Assembly: GCF_034190915.1 (NCBI RefSeq) | Contig: NW_026947500.1 | Span: 19,962,501-20,026,500 of the forward strand | Length of the DNA: 64,000 nucleotides | Direction of reading: 5' to 3' | Source: Cavia porcellus | Taxonomy: Eukaryota > Chordata > Mammalia > Rodentia > Caviidae | Part shown: positions 51,863 to 64,000 of the stretch, in pieces | How positions within the stretch are numbered: position 1 is the first letter of the stretch | How the letters are laid out: every line of letters begins with the position of its first letter | Translations under genes and position numbers: made by a program | Notes under the pieces: generated by a model | Seen by the model: only the letters and a program-made list of their open reading frames with translations | Databases searched by the model: none | What the model was told of the DNA's origin: nothing

Positions 51863-54265
51863 TGTTGTGGTTTATGTCTAAATGTCCACCCAAAGCTTCA
51901 TCTAGTCATAGAGTATGGACTTTTCAGAGGTAGCTGAATCTAGAGTTTGGATAGTTTCATGGCCCAGTGCTGGGATTAAGTGTATGAGTGTTACAACAGC
52001 TCTAAGGGAGGTAACCTGCATACAACATAAGCAACAAAAAGAGGTTTGTTCCATCTCTCTCTTGTTGCTTTTGCTGTCATCCACTACTATGAACTGTTTT
52101 CCTTCTGCCATGTTCCAACCTAGCTAGGAGCCAGCTGATTACGGACTGAAACCTCTACAAACTGGATCCTAAATAAACCTTTTCCCCTTTAACTTTGAGC
52201 GTTGGCTATTTTGTCTCACCAACAAGAAAAGTAATTAAGACACAATTTGGTTGTTGCTATGATGTTACCTGGCCAAGTGGCTCAACAGCCTTGGGAACTG
52301 GCTGTTGAAAGGGCAACAGTTGGGAAAGCTTTGGAGATACCAGCTGAAAAAATAAAGCTGTAACACATGAGGCTATACTGTGTGGGATGCTGTTCAGAGC
52401 TCAGAAAGCCATAAATCCAGTAAGAACCAAGCTCATGAGGTTTCTGCTAGGAAGGAGAACTAGACTGAATGTGCACAGACAATGTGTGTTATGGCTTGGC
52501 AGAAAGTTTGTCTGCATTTTGTTTGACAAACTGCAAAGCAATATTTTTCCAGAGACTTTGCCTGAGATTGAGCTTAACAGAGATGGAAATTAATGTTGTG
52601 GAAAAGATTTCAATGCAGCCAAATATTGAGGTGATGGCATGGCTACTGTTGGGTGTTTTTAGCCAGATCTATTTTGAGAATCAAGAGCAAAGAAGCCAGA
52701 AGAATGATTTAAAACATTTTGAGTTTGGCCAGAAAGGATGCTTCAGTAAAACTGTAAGCTATAAAGACAAAACAAAGGAGACCTTGATTGCTAAGAAGGA
52801 ATAAAATAGAAAAGATGGCTTAAGGGCATCATAAGAAGTGATAGGATTCTACACTCTGTGACTTCAAAATGTCAAAAGTGAAAGACTTGGCTTTGAGAAA
52901 AAAGTCCCAGAGTACTATGTTCCAGAATGGTGGCAGTCAAGAGAATTTGTTCCTTAGAAGTAGGTTCAGGGTGCTCAGCAAACTAGGCCTGGATGCACAC
53001 ACTTGTAATCCCAGCACTTAGGAGGCTCATGCAGGACTGCCAAGGGTTAAAAACTGGTCTGGGCTGCATAGTGTGTTCAAAGCCACCTTGCACTACATAC
53101 AGAGACCCTGTCTTAAAAAAAAAACAAAAAACACAACAACAACAACAAAATTAGAGTGCTCAGAAATTTAGGTACATGACCCCTACAACAAAAGAAGAAA
53201 ATCTGTCTACTGCTCCATTTGACAGTAGACACTGGCATCATCCATGTGGTGCTGGTTTCAGGTACACACAGAATGGAAGAGCTGGGAGTCAGGAAGGCGT
53301 CCACCCAGATTTCAAAAGACCTGGGTGGCCAGGCAGTGTGCCCCTGAGAAAGCAGTGTGTGAAGTTGTGAGAATGAAGCCAAATGTATAGTGGAGACACT
53401 AGAAGTTTGGAAAAGCCAGGAACATGGATTATCTGAGGAACACTGCAAAGAGGGAGCAGAGTGGCCCCAAGAAAGAAGCCATGGGAGCGACAACCCCCAG
53501 AAGTGCTATAGGGACAGACCCACCCAAGCTCTTTGGAGTTTGTGTCTTGCCACAGAATGCCTCTGATGCTGAACATAGAAATACTATATTTAATGTTTGC
53601 ACTGATGGATTTTGTACTGGCTTTTGTCCCACTCCTTTGATACCCCTGTTAGTAACTTTTGGAATGAAAATGTCTTATCTTGTGCCACTGAATGTTGGAA
53701 GTGTTTAACTTTCTTTTCATTTGTACAGGGGTACACAGCTAAGAGTTTGCCTTAAATCTCAGAGGAGACTTGCTGAAACTGTTAGAGCTTTGGCAACTAT
53801 TGAAGAGAGACTAAATGTATTTACATAAAGGGATGCATATAAGTCTTTGCGGGGAGAGGACAGAATGTTACAGAATGTTGTGTCTGGATGTCCCTCTGAA
53901 GTCTCATGAGCTCATAGAGTTTTTTGGGAAGTGGTTGAATCCAGAGTGTGTGATTGATTTGTAGTGCAAGGCTGGGATTAAAGGTGGGTGATTACTAGAT
54001 CAGTCCACTACTTGAATTTGCATTGTCCTAATTCTGGTAGACTGGATACCATACAATGGACAGAAAGAAGCTTGTCCCTTTCCTCTCTTGTTGTTTTTCT
54101 TGTCTTCCACTGCCACAAACTGGCCCTCTACTAAGTGCCACCCTGTCTTGGAACCAACTGATTATGGACTGAAATCTCTGCAAACTGTGAGGTAAATAAA
54201 CCTTTCCTGTCTTAAGTTTGTGTGCCAGGTATTTGGTCTCAATGAAAAGCAAGGTAACTAAGACA
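51863..54265 (+). mobile_element. MaLR-type retrotransposon, full LTR-internal-LTR
   Basis: Two related LTRs of about 380 bp (51863-52242) and 390 bp (53876-54265) flank a 1.6-kb internal part. Both start TGTTGTG and end TAAGACA. Both carry a 'tcttgttg...' plus 'ttccactgcc/ttctgccatg' block and an AAATAAACCTTT polyadenylation region. This is the ERVL-MaLR layout. The internal part has no long ORF, as usual for MaLR, and hosts a B1 SINE. The LTRs have diverged strongly, so the element is old. It interrupts L1 copy A; no clean duplication was resolved. Confidence 0.75.
52985..53120 (+). mobile_element. B1 SINE inside the MaLR-type element
   Basis: A diverged B1 with 'cacttgtaatcccagcactt', an internal duplication and an 'agagaccctgtcttaaaa' end is followed by an A/C-rich tail. 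Confidence 0.8.
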
Positions 54266-54881
54266 ATGTTGAAAATTACAGTACTCTGCTAAAGGAAATA
54301 GAAGAGGATATGAGAAAATGGAAAGATATCCCTTATTCTTGTGTAGGTCAAACCAATATAATGGTAATAGCCATACTTCTAAAACTGTTGAGATTCAGTG
54401 CTATTTGGTTAAATATACCAATACACATACTTCACAGAGATAGAGAAAATAGTCCTAAAATTCATTTGGAACACGAACAGACCTACAATAGTAAAAGTAA
54501 TTCTAGGTAACAAAGGCAAGGCAGAGGGCATTGCAATCCCTGAATTCAAATTATACTAGAAAGCTATCATGACAAAATGGCATGGTACTGGAAAAAATAC
54601 AAAAATACAAAAAAGAACAGATCCAAGGATCAATGGAACAGAATAGAAGATGCAGAAACAACACCTTCACTGAAAGAAAAATAGCCTCTTGGGTACATAG
54701 TGCTAGAAAAACTGGCTTTCTACACGCTGAAGAGTAAATTTAAACCCACATATCTTCCCACAGAAATAAACTAAAATAAAAATGGATCAAAGATCTAAAT
54801 ATCAAAACAGAAGCACTAAATCTACTGCAAGTTACAACAGGTAAGACTCTTGAAGCATGGTGTAAGCAAAGACATAATAAA

Positions 54882-55364
54882 CAAAACTGTTGGGAGCCGC
54901 AGCCCCGAGCCCGGTCGCCTCACTTGGCGGACGTGAGGCCTGTAGTAAAGAGTGAAGCCTGAGGTAGATTGCCCCTCCCATCGAGCACGTTAGTTTCCTG
55001 CTTACCGCGTAAGCAACCCGCTCAACAATATAGTCTGCCTGGCAACTGATGATGTTAGCCAATCAGCTTGCCTTGCTTACTTTAACATGATTGGACACTG
55101 TATCCGTATATATACTGGTGCCACCCCTGGGGGGGAAGAAGAAGCCCGGAAGTAGAAGCCCAGAAGGAGCCGCGGAGAGCGGACCGGTAGAGGCTTCGGA
55201 GCGAAGCCCGGAAGGAGCCGCGGGGAGCGGACCAGAGGAGGCTTCGGCTGGGAGCGATCCCAGGGCAGGCTGTACGGAGAAGGAAAATAAAAGAAAAGGT
55301 TGTCCACTGCCAGACTTTGTCGTGTGTCCTTCCTGCCGGCCGGGAGCGGACATCGACACAAAAC
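54882..55364 (+). mobile_element. Solo LTR of a class II (ERV2/IAP-like) retrovirus
   Basis: A 471-bp LTR (54888-55358) starts TGTTGGGAGCCGC and ends GGACATCGACA. It is flanked by perfect CAAAAC copies at 54882-54887 and 55359-55364, a 6-bp duplication. It has TATATATA at 55107-55114 and AATAAA at 55286-55291. U3/R is GC-rich and contains a 48-bp tandem repeat. No internal proviral sequence is present, so it arose by LTR-LTR recombination. The ORF across it is incidental. It sits inside L1 copy A. Confidence 0.9.
55156..55251 (+). repeat. 48-bp tandem repeat within the solo LTR
   Basis: Two copies of a GC-rich unit starting AAGCCC(A/G)GAAGGAGCCGCGG (55156-55203 and 55204-55251) lie between the TATA box and the polyadenylation signal. 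A partial copy lies just upstream. Confidence 0.8.
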
Positions 55365-56458
55365 CTTGATCACACAGATTATATTACAAAGAATCACCAG
55401 TTAGGAGTTTATCATACTAAAAAGCTTTTGCACAGCCAAATAAACTAACAGTGAAGAGATAACCCACCCGATGGGTAAAACTCTTTACCAGGCATTCTTC
55501 AAAAGATTAATATCTAGAGTATATAAAGAACTAAAAACAATCATATCCCCTAAATCTAAAGAGGATTCAAAATAGGCATCTTAAAAAGGTGTTTCTCAGA
55601 CAAAGAAGTACAAGCAGGAAGTAAATATATGAAGAAAGTACTCAGCATCACTGGCATTCAAGAAATGGAAATTAAAACAACATTGAGATTCCATCTCACT
55701 CCAAAAAGAATGACTATTATCTAAAATCAACCAATAAAAAATGCTGGCAAGGCCGTGGGTAAAAGGAACCCTTCCCCATTGTTGATGGCAGTGTAAGTTT
55801 GTACACCAAATATGGAAAGCAGTATGAAGATTCTTCAAGATACAAAAGCTAGGCGTTCCATTTGACCTAGCTATTCCTGTCTTGTTATCTTTCTGACAGT
55901 TAAAGCATTATACCACTGTGATATACACACACAGTCATACTTATAACAGCATAATTTGTAACAGATAAATCTTAGAAACGCCCAAATGCCTATCAATGAA
56001 TGAATGGATAATGCAAATGTGTTTTTTATACAATGGAGTACTACTCTGCCATGAAGGAGAATAAACTGAAGACATATCTAGGTAAATGAAGGCTCCTTGA
56101 GGCCATACTCTTCAGTGAAATAAACTGGACAAACATGTTTAAAAACTGCATTCTTTCCCTTGTGTCAGAAACTAAAAGGGTAAATAAGACCCAAGACCAA
56201 TGATAGATAAAGGGCAGTAGAAAGAAAATGTTCAAAGGGGAAAGGGAGGAAAAGGGGGTGTGGGAGATGGCAAGGAAGGGAAAAGGGAAAAAAGGAGAAT
56301 AAATGGGGAAAAAGCTTTTGCAAATAAGCATAGAAAAGAAGAGGGAAACTAAAAGAAGAATCAAGATATCATACGTACAAGCATAAATTTCCTATGATGA
56401 TTGTGATTTTCATGTATATCAAAAGTGTACCAATAAAATTAATTTTTTTTAAAAAAAG

Positions 56459-58010
56459 TTTGCAATGGAACAGATTAACAGATTCAAACATTACTACAAA
56501 GACACTCAGCTACCTTATATTAGACAAAGGGGCTAAACACGTTCACTGGAAGGAAGATAGCCTCTTTAATAAACGATGTTGGAAAAATTGGCTTTCCACG
56601 TGCCGAAGACTGAAAATAGGCCCATGTCTATCACCATGTACTACACTAAAGTCAAAATGGATCAAGGATCTAAACATTGAAACAGAAACACTAAATCTAC
56701 TGGAGGACAAGGTTGGTGAAATCTCAAAGATACAGGGGTAGGCAAAAAAATCATGAGTAAGCTGGGCATGGTGGCTCACGCCTGTAATCCCAGAACTCAG
56801 GAGGCTGAGGTGGGAGGATCGTTGCGAGTTCAAGACCAGCCTGAGCTACATAGTGAGACCCCGTCTCAAAAAAGACAAAAAAATCATGAATAAAATGCAA
56901 ACCACATGGAAAATACTTCAAAGAATCAACAACCGGGATCTCATATTACTAAAAAGTTTCTGCACTGCAAAAGAAATCACCACAAAGTGAACAGAAAACC
57001 CACAGAATTGGAAAGAATTTTAGCCAACAATCCCTCAGACAAAAGATTTATATCCAGAACATATAAAGAACTGAAAAATATCAAGCCCTCTCAAATTTAA
57101 TGACCCTTTCCAAAAATGGGCATCAGAAATGAACACAGAGTTCTCAGATGAAGAAATACAAATGTCACATAAATACATGAAGAAATGTTCACCATCACTA
57201 GTCATTGGAGTAATGCAAATTAAAACAGCATTGAGATTTCATCTCACTCTGGATAGAATGGCTGATAAGAAAACAACTAATAACAATTGTTGGCAAGGAT
57301 TTGTGGGCAAAAGAAACACTGCTCCACTGTTGGTGGGAATGCAGACTTGTGTTACCATTGTGGAAATCAGTATGGAGATTCCTCAAGAAACTAGGATTGG
57401 AAGTTCCATTCAATCCAGCTATTCCCCTCCTGAGTATTTGCCCAGAAAAATTGAAAAGGTCATGTCACAGAGATACATGTGCACCCATGTTTGTAGCAGC
57501 ACAATTGTGACAGCTAAATCTCGGAAACAACCAAAATGTCCATCAACTGCAGATGAAAAAATTGTGGGATTTTTATACAATGAAATATTACTCAGCTATA
57601 AAAAAGGATGATCTTGGGCCTTTATAGGTAAATGGAGACAACTTGAAAATATCCTCATCGGTGAAATAAACAAGACTCGTATTAGTAAATATCACATTGT
57701 CTCTCTAGTGTAAAAAATAATAAAAACTGACAGAATAATGGGATCCTAAAAGTATAATAGACATTGTGAAAGTGAAAGGGAAGGAAAGTGCTCTCAAGGG
57801 TATAACAGTATATACAGCGTGTAAGATAGATGACCATATTACTGAATTTCTGTTGGATCTTTGAACAAAATGACTTGCACTGGCAATGTTTGAGTATCTA
57901 GCCACTATTTATGCTTTGATTTTGTGACTTTGCCAACTATTTTTTTAAGACAACAATAAGTAATATATCAACTAGTAGTTCTATGATAATTTTTTAAATT
58001 CGGTATTGTT
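56459..58010 (+). mobile_element. Old LINE-1 (copy B), 5'-truncated
   Basis: A second L1 3' part begins at the ORF2 region equivalent to 38725 of the younger copy ('gttcactggaaggaagatag'). It continues through LVIGVMQIKTALRFHLT and the HCWWEC cysteine motif to the ORF2 end near 57712, then 3' UTR similar to 40640-40850. Because it repeats the region already present at 54600-54870, it must be a copy separate from L1 copy A. Several frameshifts are present and a B1 is inserted at 56761. Confidence 0.8.
56743..56893 (+). mobile_element. B1 SINE with 18-bp target duplication
   Basis: A well-preserved B1 (GCTGGGCATGGTGGCTCACG ... GAGACCCCGTCTCAAA, 56761-56875) is flanked by CAAAAAAATCATGAGTAA (56743-56760) and CAAAAAAATCATGAATAA (56876-56893). 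The flanks differ at one base. The duplicated target is L1 copy B coding sequence. Confidence 0.93.
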
Positions 58011-60681
58011 CTACCCTTTTTCCCTGTTTTTCTATTTTTTTCCTTTGAAAAGGAGAGAGAACAATATGCAACATAACAACCATTGTTCAATTTCTTTCAT
58101 TCTGTTTTGAAAACCTATATTGTTATTGTTTTGAGATTGCTGTTGTTGTTTATGCCTTTTGCTTTTTGTTTTTCTTTTCTGACTTTTCAAATTAAAAAAA
58201 AAGAAAATCTGCATCTTCGTTTGTACAATGGAGGTCATGATGAGCACCCCAAGGACTTTACTCCAGGAGAACCATGCGCACGTCTGTGAACATGACACTG
58301 TGAAAGTTTCCGACGACTGCCATTTCCAATCTACTTTAGAATGAAGCAAGGTAGAAAGAAGGTAGCAAAATAAATAAGAAACAAGTGATTTCCTGCTTCT
58401 CAGTTGTCCCTCTAATAAATTCTCACGGGCGCCTGACGGGAAATGAACCCTCCAATTCTGAACTGCATAGCTGACATGTCCAGAGACGCCCTGGAAACCA
58501 CAGCAAAATGCAATCTATCACATAACTTACCCTTTTTAACTTCCATTGTGCTTACATGTTTCAAAAGACTACTTAACTCTCTCAGAGTTAAATATTTTCT
58601 TATTCTGGAGAAGGAAAATTACGTTAGAAAACAGGCTGTAGAATAAGGAGTAATACTGAAAAGCATTTTGCTGTTAGTCTAACTATACTCAGTAGGAAGA
58701 AGCAAGACGTTTCCCATCCGTCTTCCTGAAGCGCGGGTCGAGCCTTCCCAGGTCTGCAGAGGCTCCCTGTGTCCCTCCACAAGCGTCCAAGCCTCCGCAC
58801 AGACACTCCTCACCTGCCATTTCCTTCTCACCTCATCATTTACACTCCTAAACATGCTGCAACCTGGCACCTCTCTCCTCGACTGGCAAAGTACTGAGAA
58901 ACCCATGACATTTATGCAGGTGTTTCTGTTTTAATCTCGCAAGAATCCTGGAAGTTTCTAGTAATGCTTGTTACATAGGTGAATAAAAAAGATACAAAGA
59001 GGTGAAGTGACAAGTCCAAACTCACATAGCTGGAAAGTGATAAACCCAGTATTGACCTGATCTGACTCCAGGATCTTCGTTCTTCACCTGCCCACCTGCT
59101 CTGCCCTCTAGCTCACCTGACATTTGCTAACTCTGATGACGAAACTCTGTCCCACTGGACTTGACATTCCTAGCATTCAGGTCAGTCTTGAATCGGCCAG
59201 CAGACGTAGGACCATAATTCCCAGAAACCCATCGCTAAGACACCTGCATGCCGGAAGAGCGGTCCTGCCCTGCTGTGCTGCACGCATTCTCCATGCATCC
59301 TCCAGCATTAGCTGGAGTGTCAGCTCGAGCTGCCTTTACTGTGCCACTGCCCAAGCAGCCTGTCTGTAAGATTCAACAGGGAGAAAGAGGCAGTGGCATG
59401 GGAGGAACGGAAAGGAAGGAGAGAAGAAGAGGAGAGAAAGACAAGGCTGGCTTGCCTAGCACTGATTACCCTGGAGCACTTTGGCCTGAAATGTGGGATC
59501 CCACAGGGTCCCTGGCAACCAGATGCTCCAGATAATACTCAAAGCACCCACAGCACTGCACAGAAGACTGGGGAGGGGTGAGAGACACCCCTTAGTCTGA
59601 TATCAGATCCACTTGAAGCTTGCTCCATCTGATCACAGCACACAGACGTAATTTCCTTCCGGAAATAATGTTCCTATACTATTTTGTCTCATAGCTTAAA
59701 GAATGAAGCTCAGATGGAGAAAAATCTCTCAATCTTAAGATCCTAAGTAAAATAAAAGAAATCAATCATAATCTTTACCGGAACTCAGGATATATATTAA
59801 GTGTCTGTAGCAAATTAACAAGATGTGGTGAGGTTAATTCCTCTCCACAAAGAAGTATTTTAATTGTGGCCTAGAATCTCTGACGTGCAAGATTTTTCAT
59901 AGACTGGTTTTCATTTCAGTTTGCCTAATCAACTAAATGAGGAAATGGTTCTATTTCAAGGGTGGTGAAAGCACTGTTAATGTAAACTTGACCATTTAAC
60001 TTTCATTATTTTGGGAAGTAAGGATGGAAAAAATACAGAGTAATTTTGTGTTGAGTTCTTAGGGTATTTCACAGTAATCTTTTCAAACTTCCTTATCATA
60101 AATACAGGCTTTTTCCGAATCTGAATTTATTTTTCCCTACAGTTAGAAGTTTAGCTACTAAAGCTTTTGCTGGAGTGAAGTACAATAGCTCCCTGGGGGT
60201 CCCTTTCTGCTGCATAAGTAATTTTCCTCTTTCTGTCTCTAAAAAGAGTAACACTGTGTCTTTAGAACGTTCTGGGTTCTGAAAGACAGAGGAGCACTTG
60301 ATTCAGTTGATTAATAAGGACATTAAGAAATATAAAAGGAGACAGGAGTTTAAATCCAAAAAACTACTTTCATTTTTAGAATGCACAACAAAGCTGGTTT
60401 CTTTCTGAATTGTTCTGTTTGAGAGGCACGATTCTGAGGCTAATTGGTGATGTTTCTAACACCCTCTTATCCCCTTGTGTTCACAGCTACTTCAAAAGGG
60501 ACATCTTGGCACTTAAATCTTCCAAAAGATAATCACTCATAGCCCTCCAGGTTTACTGCACAAGGACATTTGTGAAATTAAGAGTATGTTTTTAATATAC
60601 AGAAAAGATTTTGCACAGAGCATCTGTAGAAGGGGACAAAGAGAAGAACCAGAAATATGGATGGAAGAAAAAGCCTTTGAG

Positions 60682-60745
60682 GCAGGTGTGTAGCTCAGTG
60701 GTTGAATGCACCCCTGGCACATGTAAGGGCCCAGGCTCTATCGAA
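60682..60745 (+). mobile_element. ID-like SINE, diverged
   Basis: The sequence 'ggtgtgtagctcagtggttg' and the following 'gcacccctggcacatgtaag' match a decayed ID body. No tail or duplication is clear. Confidence 0.55.
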
Positions 60746-61629
60746 ATCACCATAAGAGAGTGAAGTCACGTGATTCAGAGCCTGCCATTGGTGAAGAGCC
60801 CATCTTGTATTTACATAGTGTGTCACAGTTATGTCATGCCTCCACAAACACAAATTTCTGTAATATAACCCATGCAGTGATATAACCAGACACAGCACTC
60901 CACATTACCCAAGAAGAAACTCACTAAGAATATAGTATTATTAGTATTTATTGGTATTCCTACTATTTTAAGCATACATTAGGAAAATATCTTCTGTTGA
61001 GATGATTCAAGAGTCTATGAAGAAAAGTTCAAAGTTCTCATCTCTTAGCATTCATAATCTGAAATGAACAATAATATTTTAGTAAAAAGACAGCCCAAAT
61101 GGCATACACTTTAACTAGTAGTATGTAGATACCAGATTTGCACTAATTTGTGTCAAGGGTATTACAAAGAGGGCAGAACAAAAGCACTGCGTGATAGAAT
61201 GAAAGATAGGTGAGTTTCAAATATTAGCATGGAAAGATCAGGGAGGCCATTGTAACTCATGGATATTCAGAAAGGCCTGTGGGAATCGCAGAAGCCCTTT
61301 GCATGACAAAGGAGACATACTTCACTGAGTGTTTCTCAAGTGTGGTCCACTTGGCAGAAATGTGCCAAAGGACTCAACTCAGAGGTGAAGAGATAAGAAA
61401 TATTTAGCAGCCGATGCCCAAACAAAGGAAGCATGAACTGGAGAAATGGGCATGAAGGTCAGCACTTAACCGTCTCATTGACTATCCTAGCAGCAGAAAT
61501 TTAGAAACTCATTCAGCAGTTGAAACACAAAAACAAGTCATTGTAGGAGGAAACCAAGCTTACCGTAGTGGGCAGAGCTGACTGCCCCAATAGCCAAGCC
61601 AGTTGCTTCCATAGTACAGCAAATAATAA

Positions 61630-61870
61630 GATTTCTTTTTGCTTTCAAAGGGTGAACAGTATTTCATTATCTACCAGTCTACACAGCACATTTTGTTTAT
61701 CCATTTATTCACCCGTGACTGCTTAAGATGGAGTCCAGCTGTAGTTATTGTGAATACGGGCTCCAGTGAACACAGGAGTGCTGGTATCGCTTACACGTGC
61801 TGATTTTCATTTCTTTCATTATATACCCAGCAGTAGGACTGCTGGATCATCTGGTAGTTCTGTTTTAATT
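61630..61870 (-). mobile_element. Old LINE-1 fragment, antisense
   Basis: The plus strand shows 'tttatccatttattcacccg', 'gttattgtgaatacgggctc' and 'cagtaggactgctggatcat', the reverse complement of L1 ORF2 C-terminal sequence, diverged. Confidence 0.75.
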
Positions 61871-64000
61871 TTTTTGAGGAAATGGCACTGTATAAAAAAG
61901 TAATAGGCCATACTGCCTGATAAGAAGAGTTTTCAATATCACAATAGTGCTGCAACAGAGACCAGAGAAAGAAAATGACAACAAAGTCCTGAGGGAAACT
62001 CACACTGCACCTAGTGCAAAGTTAAGCTCATTATGTGAATTATCTTCTTTTCCTCACAAAAAGCAAGCTCCTTTTCTAAATGAAGAAACTAGAACTTTGA
62101 GAAATTAAATTGCCTAAATTCATAGTTAATAATAGATTCTTATTTTCAAAGACAATTCTTGTAGCTCTAAAAACTCCAGTCCAGCCTCCAATTAAACCTA
62201 AAAGGTACATTTATATTTACTATGTAGTTAAGAATATACATTAAATGAATTATCTGAAAATAAACTTAATTTTTAAAAGGCCTATGTTTAAGAGTAAGTT
62301 GTTTGAATATAACCTAAGAGAGAACATTCAATAAAGATGAAAGAAAAAAAGGAAAAACATGTTTGCAATAAAAAAGAAAACAATGGACCTCAGGGAATTT
62401 CTAGAGATATAAAAAGACAGCTTACTTAAACAGGAAAATCATTATCTGCTGAATATGTTTATAGGAAACTAGAACATTTCATTATTTCTTAATATTGATA
62501 GAATACTCACTAGCTGTATGGAAGGTTATACTTCCTGTTGATATAATATATCATCATAGCCAAATTTCAAAATGGGAAAACTCACGCTTATCCATCTCTT
62601 AGAAAGAATAGATGACGTTGCTTTTAATAAAATTGTTTAAGCTACCTAATTACTTCGAACTGTCAAGGTCACTGAATTAAGAGTGAAGGCCGTTACCTCT
62701 TCAGAAGGCTGTGCAGCTGTATAGTATTTGTTTTGAAAAGTTAAAGGCCTCAGTCAGTCAGCAATCTAGAGGGAAATCTGAGAATTCAGCAGGTGAACCA
62801 GACATTAATTCAGAACCAAGGGAAAGGTTTTCTTAAAGACATCACTAAGGATTTTTACCACTAAAACAAAACGGCTCTGCATTGTTACACTGATTTGACC
62901 AAAGGACAGATTTCCTAACAGTACATGATCACTTACTGTGAAACAAATCAGTTAGATTTTGGATCAGCCCTTTGACTCTTGGGATCATCACAAGCCCTTT
63001 CAAAAGTGTAAGACATTGGGGACAAGAACGGGAAGCTTCCCCTCCCGTGGGGGCAGTAATTGCACCTGACCTGCATCTTCTCTCATGTCACAGCACTCAC
63101 CCACATTGCCATTTGAATTTCTATGAAAGTTCCAGAAAATGCATTCCTCAAAAATACCATGCATGCAAATTCAAATCTTTCTTCCCTCTCAACGTCACAG
63201 ATTTGCATTTGAACTTACAGAACTGGAACCTCACTCAACAGCAATGGCTCGAATCCTCTAGCCCTGCAATGTTACTGTGCTCCTGGTGCCATCTGCTGTG
63301 GGGGACCCTTCCCTCACGTTAACTGAACTTGAATCAGTAACATCAGATTGCGAATGCTCACCTTAAGAATTTTCTGAAGGTTTTAGTTTGAAAACTCAGA
63401 CCTAATTACCATCAGAAAGAAAAGATGAAAGAGTAATGCGTAAGCATGAACTTCTAACAAAGGCCAGTAAGTAACCCACTGGAGAGCGTGTGTTAGGTAA
63501 CGATTAACCCTTCAACCATGTCTAAGCATACAGCTCAATGGTATCAGGCATATCCACATTCTGCACCCATCCCCACCAACTGTCTCCAGGACTCCTTTAA
63601 TCCTGCAGGAGAAACTCACAGGGTATCTTTTAAATAAATCCTGAAGTTGACAACATGACAGGCTGCACTTCAGTTTGCAAGGAAGAAGGCCCAGGAGTGT
63701 TGTAAAGATTATTTGTACAGGCACCGCTTAATGCAGCAGTGCTCCCTGGCAGAGACCCGCCCAAAGGAATTTCTAAAGCTTGGACTGATGCAATGCTTGA
63801 CTAAATCCAGTTTAGGAGATGTTGCCCAGTCAATTACTGCCGCTTCCTAGGAGGATTTTGCTGTTGTTCTTTCTCTCTACATTTTGCTCTGCAGGTGGAA
63901 CCAAAATGTGTGTGTTTGTATGTTTTTATCTAAGAATGCTACATAAGAACAACTGGCATATTTTATTATTACAGAAATTGAGCTAGGAAGCAAGATAGAA

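Larger units (their letters stand above)
50515..56458 (+). mobile_element. Old LINE-1 (copy A) split by three later insertions
   Basis: Pieces of one L1 ORF2 in consistent order lie at about 50515-50580, 51141-51862, 54266-54887 and 55359-56458. The order follows the younger L1 at 37.6-39.9 kb: 'atctctctaatgaacag' (SLMN), then 'catcaagaagattatacacc' (IIKKIIHH) and the degraded RT region. 'agaaaatggaaagatatccc' (RKWKDIP) and the C-terminal region follow. Frameshifts and stops are many. The tail of the last piece is purine-rich 3' UTR (56160-56350). The interrupting segments are listed separately. Confidence 0.8.
58011..64000 (-). other. Large intron, right part
   Basis: This is non-coding sequence with an ID-like SINE near 60682-60745 and an antisense old L1 fragment near 61630-61870. 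No upstream CNTNAP exon, tRNA or other gene is visible to the right edge. ORFs such as 62972-63322 have no recognisable domain. Confidence 0.55.

Noticed and set aside
55063..55397. Several ORFs of about 90-106 codons on both strands
   Set aside because: They are low-complexity translations of the GC-rich tandem repeat in the solo LTR.

Overview
This 64-kb window is mammalian nuclear DNA, most likely from a rodent. The evidence is a multi-exon host gene with GT-AG splice sites, B1-type (7SL-derived) and ID-type (tRNA-derived) SINEs, MaLR-like LTRs, LINE-1 copies and class II endogenous retroviruses. The ID copies look diverged, so I lean towards a non-murid rodent, but I cannot name the species. 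No bacterial genes, operons, rRNA or CRISPR arrays are visible.

The only host protein-coding gene I can support lies on the minus strand: six consecutive exons between 16462 and 257 of a contactin-associated protein (Caspr/neurexin-IV family). They encode the end of the discoidin domain, laminin-G domain 1 (three exons) and most of laminin-G domain 2 (two exons). All have intact frames and matching splice phases. CNTNAP3 is the best paralogue match. The gene continues beyond the left edge. Everything from 16463 to 64000 is probably one very large intron (over 47.5 kb), because no upstream discoidin exon is visible.

That intron is rich in mobile elements. (1) 35508-35824 is a TA-flanked short DNA transposon. 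(2) 36288-40871 is a young 5'-truncated LINE-1 whose ORF2 is interrupted by one stop. (3) 43450-49990 is a recently inserted betaretrovirus-like provirus, antisense to the gene. It has two near-identical LTRs, a 6-bp target duplication, a Lys-tRNA-type primer site and a good leader splice donor. It has a 460-codon MA-CA gag frame, a pol that lost its 5' part, and an env frame with one stop. (4) 50515-58010 is a nest of insertions: an old LINE-1 split by an LTR-like insert, a full MaLR-type element and a solo class II LTR, followed by a second old LINE-1 carrying a B1 with an 18-bp target duplication. SINEs, old L1 pieces, Tigger-like DNA and a few pseudogene-like ORFs are scattered elsewhere.

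The most interesting object is the provirus. Its LTRs differ by two substitutions and one indel, yet it carries a large internal deletion, a lysine in place of the integrase catalytic glutamate, and stops in gag, pol and env. This suggests an already defective element copied in trans. Its intact MA-CA frame and its transmembrane Env frame are worth checking for expression. I found no clearly new multi-gene system.
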